A DNA stretch of 56,592 bases from Bifidobacterium breve (GTDB lineage: Bacteria; Actinomycetota; Actinomycetes; Nanopelagicales; Nanopelagicaceae): positions 1 to 56,592 of the forward strand of contig CAMDHH010000005.1 in assembly GCA_945898065.1 (NCBI GenBank), read 5' to 3'. The translations under genes were made by a program, and so were the position numbers. The notes below the pieces were generated by a model that saw only the letters and a list, made by a program, of their open reading frames with translations, ran no database searches and was not told the DNA's origin. Positions 1 to 7,717 of the stretch are shown piece by piece (the stretch's first letter is position 1; each line of letters begins with the position of its first letter).

Positions 1-461
1 TGACTACTGGCGCAACGATTGGTTTTCTCTATTGGAACCGCTCGCCAGCAAAGATATATATGGGTGATGCAGGCGCTCTCTTCTTAGGAATCATTATTTC
101 TGTGCTTACGATTCGCCTCAACCCTGGAATAACACCTTCATATAAATCATTTGCGATTCCACTCATCCTTATGGCAATTCCAATCTTGGATACAACTGTT
201 GCTGTTTCATCGCGTTTATATCGAGGTATTTCACCATTCCAAGGTGGTACAGATCATTTGTCACACCGATTAGTTCGAATAGGTCTGACCCGTAAATATG
301 CAGCACTCTCACTGTGGAGTTTTGCAGCCTTTTTCGGATCAAGTGCATTAGCCCTCTATACATGGCCTGATTCAATTGGAACGGCACTAATAATTTTTGT
401 TGGCGCTCTGTGGTTGGGTTTACTCACATTTTTCCTACGTATTCCCTCAGAAGATAGGTAG
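1..461 (+). CDS. WecA/TagO-type undecaprenyl-phosphate sugar-phosphate transferase, C-terminal part
   Basis: The reading frame is open from base 3 to the stop at 459-461, so the 5' end lies outside the window. The 152 visible residues include the hallmark MGDAGALFLG of the glycosyltransferase-4 (MraY/WecA) family, an acidic magnesium-binding loop, then a HLSHR-type histidine segment (GTDHLSHRLVRIG), and at least three hydrophobic membrane segments. The family transfers a sugar-1-phosphate from a UDP-sugar to undecaprenyl phosphate at the inner face of the membrane, which starts synthesis of wall glycans. The TDHLSHRL motif fits WecA/TagO better than MraY. In actinobacteria this gene usually sits between sua5 and the atp operon; here it is followed by a DUF5302 gene only 12 bases away. 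The exact sugar cannot be told. Confidence 0.85.
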   Translation, partial: TTGATIGFLYWNRSPAKIYMGDAGALFLGIIISVLTIRLNPGITPSYKSFAIPLILMAIPILDTTVAVSSRLYRGISPFQGGTDHLSHRLVRIGLTRKYAALSLWSFAAFFGSSALALYTWPDSIGTALIIFVGALWLGLLTFFLRIPSEDR

Positions 462-467
462 TACAAT
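462..467 (+). promoter_or_regulatory. -10 box of a leaderless gene
   Basis: TACAAT lies exactly six bases before the ATG of the DUF5302 gene at 474. No Shine-Dalgarno sequence is present in the gap. This geometry predicts that transcription starts at or next to the A of the ATG. No good -35 hexamer is visible. Confidence 0.55.
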
Positions 468-473
468 TACTCC

Positions 474-671
474 ATGGCCGATGATAAAAAACCCGCAGAT
501 GATGCTCGCGCAAAGTTTCTTGAAGCACTAGAGAAGAAAAAGAGCAAGAACGCGCCCGCTCCAGGGACTGGGCGTAGTGCTGGTTCGAAAGTTAGTGGCG
601 GTCAAGCAACAGGTGGAGCACCAGGACGTTTCCAACGCAAATCTGGCTCATCTGGTTCCGCAGCTGGCTAA
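474..671 (+). CDS. DUF5302 family small basic protein
   Basis: A 65-residue hydrophilic protein. It starts with an acidic MADDKKPADDARAKFLEALEKK helix-like stretch, has a Gly/Ser/Ala-rich middle and ends in a basic FQRKSG motif followed by a short tail. This arrangement (KFxEALxRKK at the N-terminus and FxRKSG at the C-terminus) is typical of the DUF5302 family, which is found only in actinobacteria; its function is unknown. No membrane segment or signal peptide is visible. The start is supported by the -10 box TACAAT six bases upstream, suggesting its own leaderless transcript despite the 12-base gap to the preceding gene. Confidence 0.75.
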   Translation: MADDKKPADDARAKFLEALEKKKSKNAPAPGTGRSAGSKVSGGQATGGAPGRFQRKSGSSGSAAG

Positions 672-677
672 TATTTT

Positions 678-683
678 TAATTT
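678..683 (+). promoter_or_regulatory. Possible -10 box of a leaderless gene
   Basis: TAATTT is placed seven bases before the ATG at 691 and overlaps the end of the DUF5302 gene region. No Shine-Dalgarno sequence precedes the ATG. Confidence 0.35.
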
Positions 684-690
684 ACGTTTG

Positions 691-2193
691 ATGTCTTCGC
701 TTAGAAAGAAATTTCTAGTTTTTGCAGTAATTTCCCTTTTTTTTACAACTACTTCAGTCGCTATTGCGGAGGAAATCTCAAAGGAATCAACATCCGTGCT
801 TCCGATTCCTCAAAAAAATGAATATCGAATTACCTTCAACCAGACGGCTGATGGCTGGCTGGGTGATCGCTATAGCTATCAAATAAATGAAAGCAAAACT
901 AATGATTCAATTCGACCATTACCGCATTACCGGGCCCTACTTCCTGCGTGCACGAGCGCTGAAGATATTACGTGCATAGAAAGCGTTGAAAGTAAGAAGG
1001 TAAATGAAAATAAGTGGAATCTTGGTTCTGTATCTAAAAACCAGTTAGATCCAAAACTTATAAAACAAGGACCGGGCGCATCCTTTTATGAATATGGGAC
1101 CTGGAAGGCAGATGAAAGCAGAGGGCTTGCAGCAGGTGGGGTCGCTTCCTCGTGGGATTTTCCGCGCATACCGCATGCGAACGGAATCAGCTACTTAGCT
1201 GAGGTAAGTTTTTTGGCCCCCTTCAACAGCAACGACACTTATAACGAGTTTTCCATAAATATTGAACCATGGAATTGGGCCTGCGCAGAAAATAACCTAT
1301 GCAATTATCCTGGAATAGCATATGGAGTAACAGGCCAAAGTTTTCCGCCAGATACAGAATTTAGAATTACAATAAGGTTAAATTTTTTGAATAAGAGAAT
1401 AGGAACATGGGCTGTTGGTAGATTGGAGCAGCCTTCTATTAGTACTATAGGCGGTAGATTAATTGTTGCTGGAAGTCCCGTGGTTTATCCAATTGCCTAT
1501 ACGATTTTGAAATCAAAAGATGACTGTGTAACAAGAGTAGATAAAGTCTTCCAAACCTATTTTCCACTCGTCGCTTCCATGTGCAATATTTCTAATGGGT
1601 TTGATACAAATTCTAATAATGCTGTTGCTTTGCCACTATTTGATGCATTAGATGATGAAGTTGTTCAGAACGGTCAGATGGCAAGATGGACATTTTCATC
1701 TACAAAGATTCCAAGCACGAATAATCCTTGTTTTGGAGCCGGTTCTTACAGTTTAGTTTCGAGCAACGCAATGCTTTATTCTACCGAGCCACCTAAATGG
1801 GATAAGACAGAAGAGGCACTTAGTTACAGGATTGCTTCCACACATACTGACACAAAAGGCAATCTAAATAAAGGGAATTACAGCTTAGCAATTCCGAAGA
1901 AAGTTGCAGACTGCCTTTGGAAATTTGATGTACAAAGTGGACGGGCAATAATAAGCATCATTAATCCCAATGGGGCTCAAAATATTGCTGTCAGTGCAAT
2001 GCGAATTACAAAGGACTGGGTTTATTTTGATGCCAGTGGATTCACTTTCTCAGCACCAGAGATTAAAGTTAGTATCGTAAAATCGAAACCAACTCCATCC
2101 TTGAAGGCAATAATTTGCATCAAGGGAAAGGTTGCTAGAACAGTAAAAGGAACGAACCCTGTTTGTCCCATCGGCTACAAGATCAAGAAATAA
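691..2193 (+). CDS. Exported protein of unknown function with Lys/Cys C-terminal tail
   Basis: I do not recognise the main domain. The 500-residue product begins with a clear signal peptide (SSLRKKFLVFAVISLFF, cleavage probably after AIA near residue 25). The mature part is rich in Asn, Ser, Trp and Tyr, with several Cys residues (for example CTSAEDITC and CAENNLC), and looks like a beta-rich surface protein. The last 30 residues form a separate-looking module with two Cys (ICIKGKVART, then NPVCPIGYKIKK). An in-frame upstream start at 577 is rejected because it would precede the signal peptide with a non-hydrophobic stretch read in a different frame of the DUF5302 gene. By eye the gene is richer in A/T and in AGA and ATA codons than its neighbours. 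The stop codon is two bases from the 3' end of the opposing tRNA-Phe gene. Confidence 0.8.
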   Translation: MSSLRKKFLVFAVISLFFTTTSVAIAEEISKESTSVLPIPQKNEYRITFNQTADGWLGDRYSYQINESKTNDSIRPLPHYRALLPACTSAEDITCIESVESKKVNENKWNLGSVSKNQLDPKLIKQGPGASFYEYGTWKADESRGLAAGGVASSWDFPRIPHANGISYLAEVSFLAPFNSNDTYNEFSINIEPWNWACAENNLCNYPGIAYGVTGQSFPPDTEFRITIRLNFLNKRIGTWAVGRLEQPSISTIGGRLIVAGSPVVYPIAYTILKSKDDCVTRVDKVFQTYFPLVASMCNISNGFDTNSNNAVALPLFDALDDEVVQNGQMARWTFSSTKIPSTNNPCFGAGSYSLVSSNAMLYSTEPPKWDKTEEALSYRIASTHTDTKGNLNKGNYSLAIPKKVADCLWKFDVQSGRAIISIINPNGAQNIAVSAMRITKDWVYFDASGFTFSAPEIKVSIVKSKPTPSLKAIICIKGKVARTVKGTNPVCPIGYKIKK

Positions 2194-2195
2194 AG

Positions 2196-2269
2196 TGGCT
2201 CGGGACAGGATCGAACTGTCGACCTCACGATTTTCAGTCGCGCGCTCGTACCAACTGAGCTACCGAGCC
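2196..2269 (-). tRNA. tRNA-Phe (GAA)
   Basis: The minus strand folds as a standard cloverleaf: acceptor GGCTCGG pairs with CCGAGCC, discriminator A, T-loop GTTCGATCC, and anticodon loop CTGAAAA giving anticodon GAA. The CCA end is not encoded. It is the last gene of a Glu-Asp-Phe cluster read from right to left. Confidence 0.95.
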
Positions 2270-2285
2270 AATATTTAATTGTGAA

Positions 2286-2313
2286 AGAAGAGAGTGTGTG
2301 GACACTCTCTTCT
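2286..2313 (-). other. Perfect 12-bp inverted repeat between tRNA-Asp and tRNA-Phe
   Basis: AGAAGAGAGTGT, a four-base loop, then ACACTCTCTTCT. In the minus-strand tRNA precursor this forms a strong hairpin. It is not followed by a run of U, so an RNase processing structure or spacer is more likely than an intrinsic terminator, although partial termination is possible. Confidence 0.6.
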
Positions 2314-2315
2314 AG

Positions 2316-2389
2316 CGACCCGGACGGGACTTGAACCCGCGACCTCCGCCGTGACAGGGCGGCGCGCTAACCAACTGCGCTACCGGGCC
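2316..2389 (-). tRNA. tRNA-Asp (GTC)
   Basis: Minus-strand cloverleaf with acceptor GGCCCGG pairing with CCGGGTC (one G-U pair), D-arm GCGCAGTTGGTTAGCGC, anticodon loop CTGTCAC (anticodon GTC) and T-arm CGGGTTCAAGTCCCG. CCA is not encoded. It is the middle gene of the cluster. Confidence 0.95.
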
Positions 2390-2405
2390 TTGAAAAACTT
2401 CTGTC

Positions 2406-2424
2406 ACATAAGTGGCTCTTATGT
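2406..2424 (-). other. Small hairpin between tRNA-Glu and tRNA-Asp
   Basis: ACATAAG, loop TGGCT, CTTATGT: a 7-bp perfect inverted repeat in the spacer of the tRNA precursor, flanked by direct GTCAC repeats. It mirrors the hairpin in the next spacer, suggesting a shared role in tRNA precursor folding or processing. Confidence 0.4.
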
Positions 2425-2450
2425 CACCTTCAAAGCCTTTATTTCTTGCG

Positions 2451-2523
2451 TGCCCCCAACGGGATTCGAACCCGTGTTACCGCCGTGAAAGGGCGATGTC
2501 CTAGGCCCCTAGACGATGGGGAC
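2451..2523 (-). tRNA. tRNA-Glu (TTC)
   Basis: Minus-strand cloverleaf with acceptor GTCCCCA pairing with TGGGGGC, the GTCTAGGGGCC D-arm typical of tRNA-Glu, anticodon loop CTTTCAC (anticodon TTC) and T-loop GTTCGAATC. CCA is not encoded. It is the first gene of the cluster and lies just downstream of a recognisable promoter. Confidence 0.95.
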
Positions 2524-2538
2524 GTTTGAGGCTCCCGA

Positions 2539-2567
2539 ATACTACCTTGCGCGCAGTGTGCAACCAA
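2539..2567 (-). promoter_or_regulatory. Promoter of the tRNA-Glu-Asp-Phe cluster
   Basis: On the minus strand TTGGTT (2567-2562) and TAGTAT (2544-2539) are separated by 17 bases, a normal sigma-70-type spacing. Transcription would begin about 9 bases before the tRNA-Glu 5' end at 2523. The spacer is GC-rich. Confidence 0.5.
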
Positions 2568-2640
2568 ACTCGATTATTTATATGAGTGGAAATAGGCGCT
2601 GCTGGTGAGCAATCTCAATGAAATCGCTGATTATCAAGGT

Positions 2641-3366
2641 TTAGAGAAGTGCCCACTGAACGCTGATGCCAACAGTGACATCTTGCTGTCCAAGATCAAT
2701 TTCAGTCGCACCGGTATCTGCTGATTTTGCCATCGCAAGCATTGGCAGATAATTTGATGGAGAAGAATTTTCAGTTAGATAATTTACTTTTCCAAGTTTT
2801 ACACCAAGCAATGATGCATATGAAGTTGCTTTTGCTTTTGCCTTCTTTACAGCATCTGATCGAGCAGAAAGTGTTGCCTTAGTTGTATCAAGAACGAATG
2901 GAGTAACTCCATTGACTTGCAAACTATCTCCACCAGCAGCAACAACAGCGTCAACAATTGCCCCAGCACTCTTTGCATTGCGAATAGTGACTACAAAACT
3001 TTGGGCAGCGCGATAGCCGATAAGTGACTGACCTTTATCTTGGGTGTAATTATATTCTGGGTAAACAGTAAGGCTCTGACTCGCAATATCTTTTGCATCA
3101 ACACCACTTGTTTTTAAGGCTGCACGAACTGCCGCAGAAGCAGTCGATGCATCAGCGAGTGCATTCTTACTATTTGCTCCAACAATAGAAACCGTCGCAT
3201 TGAGTCGAACAGCATCTGGTGCAACCTTGACGCTGCCTTCAGAATTTACTGTGATGTAGCGAGTTGCTGGCGTTGCGGCACTTGCAGGGATAGATAGCGC
3301 AGCGCCTCCAATGAGTGCAATAACAATGGATACGGCAGCAATTTTTTGGATAGGTGTGATTCTCAT
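2641..3366 (-). CDS. SIMPL domain (DUF541) exported protein
   Basis: 241 residues. Residues 1-31 are a signal peptide ending in IPASAA. The mature part begins with RYITVNSEGSVKVAPDAVRL and continues with an LTVYPEYNY segment, both typical of the SIMPL/DUF541 family (periplasmic or cell-surface proteins such as YggE and BP26). Members form ring-like oligomers and some protect against oxidative stress, but their biochemical activity is not settled. It is probably transcribed alone. The protein ends in VGISVQWALL, a typical end strand of the family. Full length for the family. Confidence 0.85.
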   Translation of the reverse strand: MRITPIQKIAAVSIVIALIGGAALSIPASAATPATRYITVNSEGSVKVAPDAVRLNATVSIVGANSKNALADASTASAAVRAALKTSGVDAKDIASQSLTVYPEYNYTQDKGQSLIGYRAAQSFVVTIRNAKSAGAIVDAVVAAGGDSLQVNGVTPFVLDTTKATLSARSDAVKKAKAKATSYASLLGVKLGKVNYLTENSSPSNYLPMLAMAKSADTGATEIDLGQQDVTVGISVQWALL

Positions 3367-3399
3367 GTACTAAGTATTACTTATAACCTGAGAGAAACC

Positions 3400-4554
3400 T
3401 TAATCGTTGCCTTGCATGCAGTGTGAATAAAGTTGCGAATGATCAGAAATCATGCGCGCAAGTGAGAATAATTCGTGGGAGCGCTTCTTACCGGCCGCAC
3501 CCATCGAAGCGCGAAGAGATGGCTCTTTAGCCAATTTCTCTATGGCATCTGCAAGGGCTCCAGCACTTACTTGGGTAAGTAGGCCATTAGTTCCATCTGC
3601 AACAATGTCAGAAATTGAACCAACATTGGTTGCAACAATCGGTAAGCCAGCTTGTGCTGCTTGAATCAAAGTAAGTGGAATACCTTCGTTATCGCTACAC
3701 AAAATAGCAATATCACTGGCAGCCAAAATTGCATCGGTATCGCTGCGCCAACCAAGAAATGTCATTGGAAGCTGGTCATGGCGCGCGCGTTCTTTGCTGC
3801 TTTCAAATTGCTCACCTTCACCGGCTACAAGGAAATGAACTTTGAGACCGCGTGCTTCAAGTAGAACAGCAACATCGAGCAATCTATCTGGACGTTTTAT
3901 ATATGTCAGGCGTCCGACAAATGTGCAATAGAGAATTGCAGGATCTAAACCAAGTTCATTGCGCTTTGCATTACGGTCAACAGGTTTTGGCTCAGGAAGA
4001 CCGGGGAAGAAAACTAAGAATTTCTTTGTGCTGCCAATTCCAACGGCGAGTAAATCATTTTTTACAACGTTTCCAATAGCGATGATTCGATAAGTAAATA
4101 ATGCCAAAATACGCTCAGTTGCAATCATGATTGCCCGCTTGAGCGCATTGAAATATCCATGAAGTAGGTGGCCATGAAAAGTGTGAACTCTCTTAGCGCC
4201 GCCTCCTGCAACCATTGATGCAAGTCGGCCAAGTACTCCAGCTTTTGCCGTGTGAGTGTGAATAACGTCAGGTTTATTTTTTCGGATTAGTTTTACAAGA
4301 GCAAAGAAAGAGGATAAATCTTTTAGTGGCGAGACAGATCGTCCAAGTGCGTTGATTCGAATTGCAGGTATATCGCGTGCAACGGTTTCCAAATAATCTG
4401 CTTCATCATCGGCGCAATATCCAGTGACCAGGGTCTGTTGGTACTTTGATGAATCCATCCCGCGCATCAATTCGGCCACGATGACTGCAGGCCCACCAAC
4501 ATTCATGCGGGCAATTACCTGCATAACCTTTATCGGTTGGGTTGCCGCGCTCAT
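3400..4554 (-). CDS. Family 4 glycosyltransferase (GT-B fold)
   Basis: 384 residues. The N-terminus reads IKVMQVIARMNVGGPAVIV, the glycine-rich acceptor-side loop of GT4 enzymes. IHTHTAKAGVLGR and VHTFHGHLL follow, and the C-terminal half has the nucleotide-sugar binding pattern FLGWRSDTDAILAASDIAILCSDNEGIPLTLIQA with the EX7E-type motif. Such enzymes move a sugar from a nucleotide sugar to a lipid carrier or polysaccharide; the proximity of the WecA-type gene suggests wall or surface glycan synthesis, but the substrate is unknown. The start at 4554 is chosen over 4608 because GAGAAG lies upstream and the longer form would read through the start region of the divergent sua5 gene. Confidence 0.85.
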   Translation of the reverse strand: MSAATQPIKVMQVIARMNVGGPAVIVAELMRGMDSSKYQQTLVTGYCADDEADYLETVARDIPAIRINALGRSVSPLKDLSSFFALVKLIRKNKPDVIHTHTAKAGVLGRLASMVAGGGAKRVHTFHGHLLHGYFNALKRAIMIATERILALFTYRIIAIGNVVKNDLLAVGIGSTKKFLVFFPGLPEPKPVDRNAKRNELGLDPAILYCTFVGRLTYIKRPDRLLDVAVLLEARGLKVHFLVAGEGEQFESSKERARHDQLPMTFLGWRSDTDAILAASDIAILCSDNEGIPLTLIQAAQAGLPIVATNVGSISDIVADGTNGLLTQVSAGALADAIEKLAKEPSLRASMGAAGKKRSHELFSLARMISDHSQLYSHCMQGND

Positions 4555-4579
4555 GTGCTTATCTTCTCGCAAAAGGCGC

Positions 4580-4585
4580 GATAAT
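4580..4585 (+). promoter_or_regulatory. Possible -10 box of sua5
   Basis: GATAAT lies ten bases before the ATG at 4596 in the 41-base gap between divergent genes. It predicts a leader of only about three bases. No -35 match is visible. Confidence 0.35.
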
Positions 4586-4595
4586 TGCTCCACAT

Positions 4596-5564
4596 ATGAC
4601 GCCTTCACAATTTATCTCTACATGCACAGCAGATGCCATTGACCAAGCAGCTGCGAATTTACGTGCTGGTTCACTTGTGGCATTCCCAACCGAAACTGTT
4701 TATGGGCTCGGCGCTGATGCAACGAATGCAAGCGCGGTTGCAAGGATTTATGAAGTCAAAGGTCGCCCGCAGGATCATCCCCTCATTGTTCATATTGCTT
4801 CAATGAACGATATGGATAAGTGGTGTGAATCAATTCCTGCGTATGCAATCTCCTTAGCGCGCGATTTTTGGCCAGGACCAATGACTCTCATCTTGAAGCG
4901 CTCGCGCCTTGCGCAAGATTTCATAACGGGGGGCCAAGAAAGTGTTGGCCTTCGAGTTCCTGATCATGTGCTCGCTCTCGCACTTCTGAATGCATTTTCA
5001 AAAATCGGTGGCGCAGGCATTGCGGCGCCTAGTGCAAATAGATTCGGCCAAGTCTCACCAACTACTGCCGAAGCGGTCCAAGAAGAGATTGGTGATTACT
5101 TACAGCCCCAAGATCAAATAATAGATGGGGGAGCATCACACGTTGGAGTTGAATCAACGATTATTGATTGCACACATGAACTTCCACGAATCCTGCGACC
5201 AGGTGCAATCACGGAAGAAATGATTATGGATTCCACGGGGCTTTCATTATTAGAAAATGTAGATGATGTAATTCGAGTCAGTGGTTCACTAGAAAATCAT
5301 TACTCACCAAAAGCAAAAGTCTTTTTAGATACGACTGCAAAAGATGGCCAAGGCTTTATCGCACTTGCAAATATCGCGACCCCTGAAGGTGCAATTCGAT
5401 TAGCCGCCCCTCGCGATATTGATGAATATGCCCGACTTCTCTACTCTGCACTTCGCTCTGGTGATAGCCAAGGAATTAGAGAAATCGCAGTGATTGCACC
5501 CGTTGGTGAGGGTCTTGCTGTGGCAATTAGGGATCGATTACTGCGTGCATCACGCGGAAGATAG
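4596..5564 (+). CDS. sua5: L-threonylcarbamoyladenylate synthase (Sua5 type)
   Basis: Makes threonylcarbamoyl-AMP from threonine, bicarbonate and ATP, the first step of the t6A37 modification of ANN-decoding tRNAs. Residues 1-200 are the YrdC domain with FPTETVYGLGADA, KGRPQDHPLIVHI and the APSANRFGQVSPTTA substrate loop. LRPGAIT closes the catalytic domain, and about 100 further residues form the C-terminal Sua5 domain, so at 322 residues this is the long Sua5 form rather than the short TsaC/YrdC form. The ATG at 4596 fits the family start; the in-frame start at 4542 would overlap the divergent glycosyltransferase gene. In most actinobacteria sua5 directly precedes wecA; here wecA lies 4 kb upstream instead. 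Confidence 0.93.
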   Translation: MTPSQFISTCTADAIDQAAANLRAGSLVAFPTETVYGLGADATNASAVARIYEVKGRPQDHPLIVHIASMNDMDKWCESIPAYAISLARDFWPGPMTLILKRSRLAQDFITGGQESVGLRVPDHVLALALLNAFSKIGGAGIAAPSANRFGQVSPTTAEAVQEEIGDYLQPQDQIIDGGASHVGVESTIIDCTHELPRILRPGAITEEMIMDSTGLSLLENVDDVIRVSGSLENHYSPKAKVFLDTTAKDGQGFIALANIATPEGAIRLAAPRDIDEYARLLYSALRSGDSQGIREIAVIAPVGEGLAVAIRDRLLRASRGR

Positions 5565-5626
5565 AGCCAAAAAACTCCGATACGATTCGCCTGCGACTTA
5601 GAGTATTGAATTGTAAGTGCGCAGTG

Positions 5627-5699
5627 GGGCCTATAGCTCAGTCGGTAGAGCAACGGACTTTTAATCCGTGGGTCGACGGTTCGAGCCCGTCTGGGCCCA
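5627..5699 (+). tRNA. tRNA-Lys (TTT)
   Basis: Plus-strand cloverleaf: acceptor GGGCCTA pairs with TGGGCCC (one G-U pair), discriminator A, D-arm GCTCAGTCGGTAGAGC, anticodon loop CTTTTAA (anticodon TTT), T-arm GACGGTTCGAGCCCGTC. CCA is not encoded. A possible -10 box TAGAGT at 5599-5604 would give a leader of roughly 16 bases. Confidence 0.95.
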
Positions 5700-5758
5700 C
5701 TAATGAAAGTCACAGGTAAATCGCAACCCAAATCCCTCGTTGCAAATTGCTCTGGCTA

Positions 5759-5764
5759 GATAAT
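5759..5764 (+). promoter_or_regulatory. -10 box of a leaderless gene
   Basis: GATAAT (within TAGATAAT, 5757-5764) is six bases before the ATG at 5771. AAGAAG directly abutting the ATG is too close to act as a Shine-Dalgarno sequence. Confidence 0.5.
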
Positions 5765-5770
5765 AAGAAG

Positions 5771-7630
5771 ATGAAGAGAAAAGTCGTTCTTTCCCTCGCC
5801 CTTGTTTTATCTTCGTTTGCCTCAATTCCAATTGCGTGGAGTGCAACAACTCTGTTGGGTTCAATTAGTGCAATTACCACAACACTTGATCAAGGCACTG
5901 TCACAGTTACCCCACCAGCGACAAATTCACCCGGTGCATTTAGCGTTTCATTTGATAATCCAGCAATTGCAAGTGCAAAGGGATTAGTTGTCACATTATT
6001 GTCACCAGGAACTACGAGAATCACATTTACACAAGCAGCAAGTGGTGCTTACGCACGTGCGACGCGAACCGTTCAATTCTATGTACGCCCCGGCACACCA
6101 AAACTTGGAGTATTTGCTTCAAAAACTGTTGCACTCAATACCAACTCACTCACTCTGGAAGCCCCAACATCAACATCAAAGGGCTCATGGACATTTACTT
6201 CATCGGATGCTGCAATTGCATCGGTAACTGGAAATAAAGTCACTCTTCTCGACGGTGGAAAAGTAACTATTACAGCAACACAAGGTGCAACTGCTGAATG
6301 GTTGACTGCCAATGCATCAATGGAACTCACAATTACTGCGGTCACGCCGACACTTGGAACTTTTACAAGTATCACTTTGACAATAGATAGCATTGCAAAA
6401 GTTGATTTGACTTCACCGTCTTCAAATTCAACAGGTGCATGGACTTTTACTTCTAGCGCTCCTGGGGTTGCAACTATTTCTGGTGTAACGCTGACGCCAC
6501 TTCGCGCAGGTACAACAACAGTTACTGCAAGGCAATCACCATCAGGTGGTTATAGCTCGGCTAAAATAACAATGGTTGTAACAGTTCTAGCCGCAGATCC
6601 AATTGTTGGTTCGCTCAGCGACATAAACGTTATTCAGAGTCCTTCATTTTCATCTACAATTTCACTTGTTGTTCCAACATCTAATTCAACAGGTGCGTGG
6701 ACACTGACGTCATCCGATCCCAAAGTTGCAACCATCGATGGAAATAATGCGCGAATCATTGCTCCAGGAAAGACAACAATTACTGCCTTGCAAGAAGCCT
6801 CAGCAAAGTTTGGTCCTTCAAAGCCAGTAACAATGACGCTCACGGTAAAGGGAACTCCTACATACACAGCGCTACCTAATCTCGAAAAATTAGCAGGAGA
6901 TCCAGATGTTGTGATTGTAAATCCTGCATCTAAATCAGATGGCGCATGGACCTATCTTTCGAGTGATCCAAAGATTGCAACTGTTTCAGGTAACTCAATC
7001 AAATTAGGTGATGCAGGTTTAGTTACCATCACTTTGTCACAAGCAGCATCTGCCTACTGGGTTGCAGGTATGACTCAATTTACAATCCGGGTACTTGGCG
7101 TGACTCCAACAATTGGAACTTTTGATGCACAATCAATTGCAGCAGAAGATACGACTGCAAAGATAAAGAATCCAACTTCTAACTCACCAGGAGTTTGGAC
7201 GTACTCAGTACTTGATGAAAAGGTTGCAAAAGTCGTCAATGGCGCTGTTATTGGTGTTGTACCTGGAACAACAACGCTTTCAGCTGTTCAATCACCAGGT
7301 GGTAAATACGGTCAATCAAATACTGTGCAGACAACTCTTACAGTCACTGCCAAAGTTGCTGGGGCCACTCCAAAGCCAACTGTTTCTCCATCTGCATCGC
7401 CAACTCCAAAGCCATCCGCATCAACTTCCACGGGAACCACTAGCATCAATGTTTCCGTACTAAATCGTGTTATGACGATTGCCGCAGTTGGATCAAGGGC
7501 TGGGCTGAAAGTAACAATTAATGGTGTTGTTGCAATGATTGGCAAAAATACCGTGAAGTCAGGAAACAAGACCGTCCTTGCAACAGTTGGAACAAAAGTG
7601 ATTTATATGAAGACTTTCAAGATTAAATAG
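5771..7630 (+). CDS. Exported protein with about six Ig-like (Big2-type) repeats
   Basis: 619 residues. Residues 1-24 are a signal peptide (KRKVVLSLALVLSSFASIPIA). From about residue 28 to 540 there are six repeats of about 85 residues. Each opens with a motif like LGTFTSITLTID, contains a Ser/Asn-rich S-x-G-A/S-W-T-F/Y-x-S-S turn followed by P-K-V/I-A-T-V, and ends with G-T/K-T-T-I-T-A-x-Q, the pattern of bacterial Ig-like group 2 domains. A Pro/Ser/Thr linker (about residues 545-565) precedes a compact C-terminal domain ending in VIYMKTFKIK. No catalytic domain, LPXTG motif or extra membrane segment is visible. It is probably a surface or adhesion protein. The alternative TTG start at 5747 would place eight residues before the signal peptide and ignore the -10 box. 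Confidence 0.85.
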   Translation: MKRKVVLSLALVLSSFASIPIAWSATTLLGSISAITTTLDQGTVTVTPPATNSPGAFSVSFDNPAIASAKGLVVTLLSPGTTRITFTQAASGAYARATRTVQFYVRPGTPKLGVFASKTVALNTNSLTLEAPTSTSKGSWTFTSSDAAIASVTGNKVTLLDGGKVTITATQGATAEWLTANASMELTITAVTPTLGTFTSITLTIDSIAKVDLTSPSSNSTGAWTFTSSAPGVATISGVTLTPLRAGTTTVTARQSPSGGYSSAKITMVVTVLAADPIVGSLSDINVIQSPSFSSTISLVVPTSNSTGAWTLTSSDPKVATIDGNNARIIAPGKTTITALQEASAKFGPSKPVTMTLTVKGTPTYTALPNLEKLAGDPDVVIVNPASKSDGAWTYLSSDPKIATVSGNSIKLGDAGLVTITLSQAASAYWVAGMTQFTIRVLGVTPTIGTFDAQSIAAEDTTAKIKNPTSNSPGVWTYSVLDEKVAKVVNGAVIGVVPGTTTLSAVQSPGGKYGQSNTVQTTLTVTAKVAGATPKPTVSPSASPTPKPSASTSTGTTSINVSVLNRVMTIAAVGSRAGLKVTINGVVAMIGKNTVKSGNKTVLATVGTKVIYMKTFKIK

Positions 7631-7717
7631 GCTTCACCTTTCCATTTGCTGTCAGTTGCCACGACGTTGAAATTGTCAACGTTGGGTGGATGTGAATGCC
7701 TGTGCCATCATTACTGA

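Noticed and set aside
2294-2488. 64-codon plus-strand frame (RTGLEPATSAVTGRRANQL) over the tRNA genes
   Set aside because: It is the antisense of tRNA-Asp and tRNA-Glu, a classic false protein prediction.
5441-5731. 96-codon minus-strand frame over the 3' end of sua5 and tRNA-Lys
   Set aside because: Antisense of tRNA-Lys and of sua5; contains no domain and has no promoter or ribosome site.
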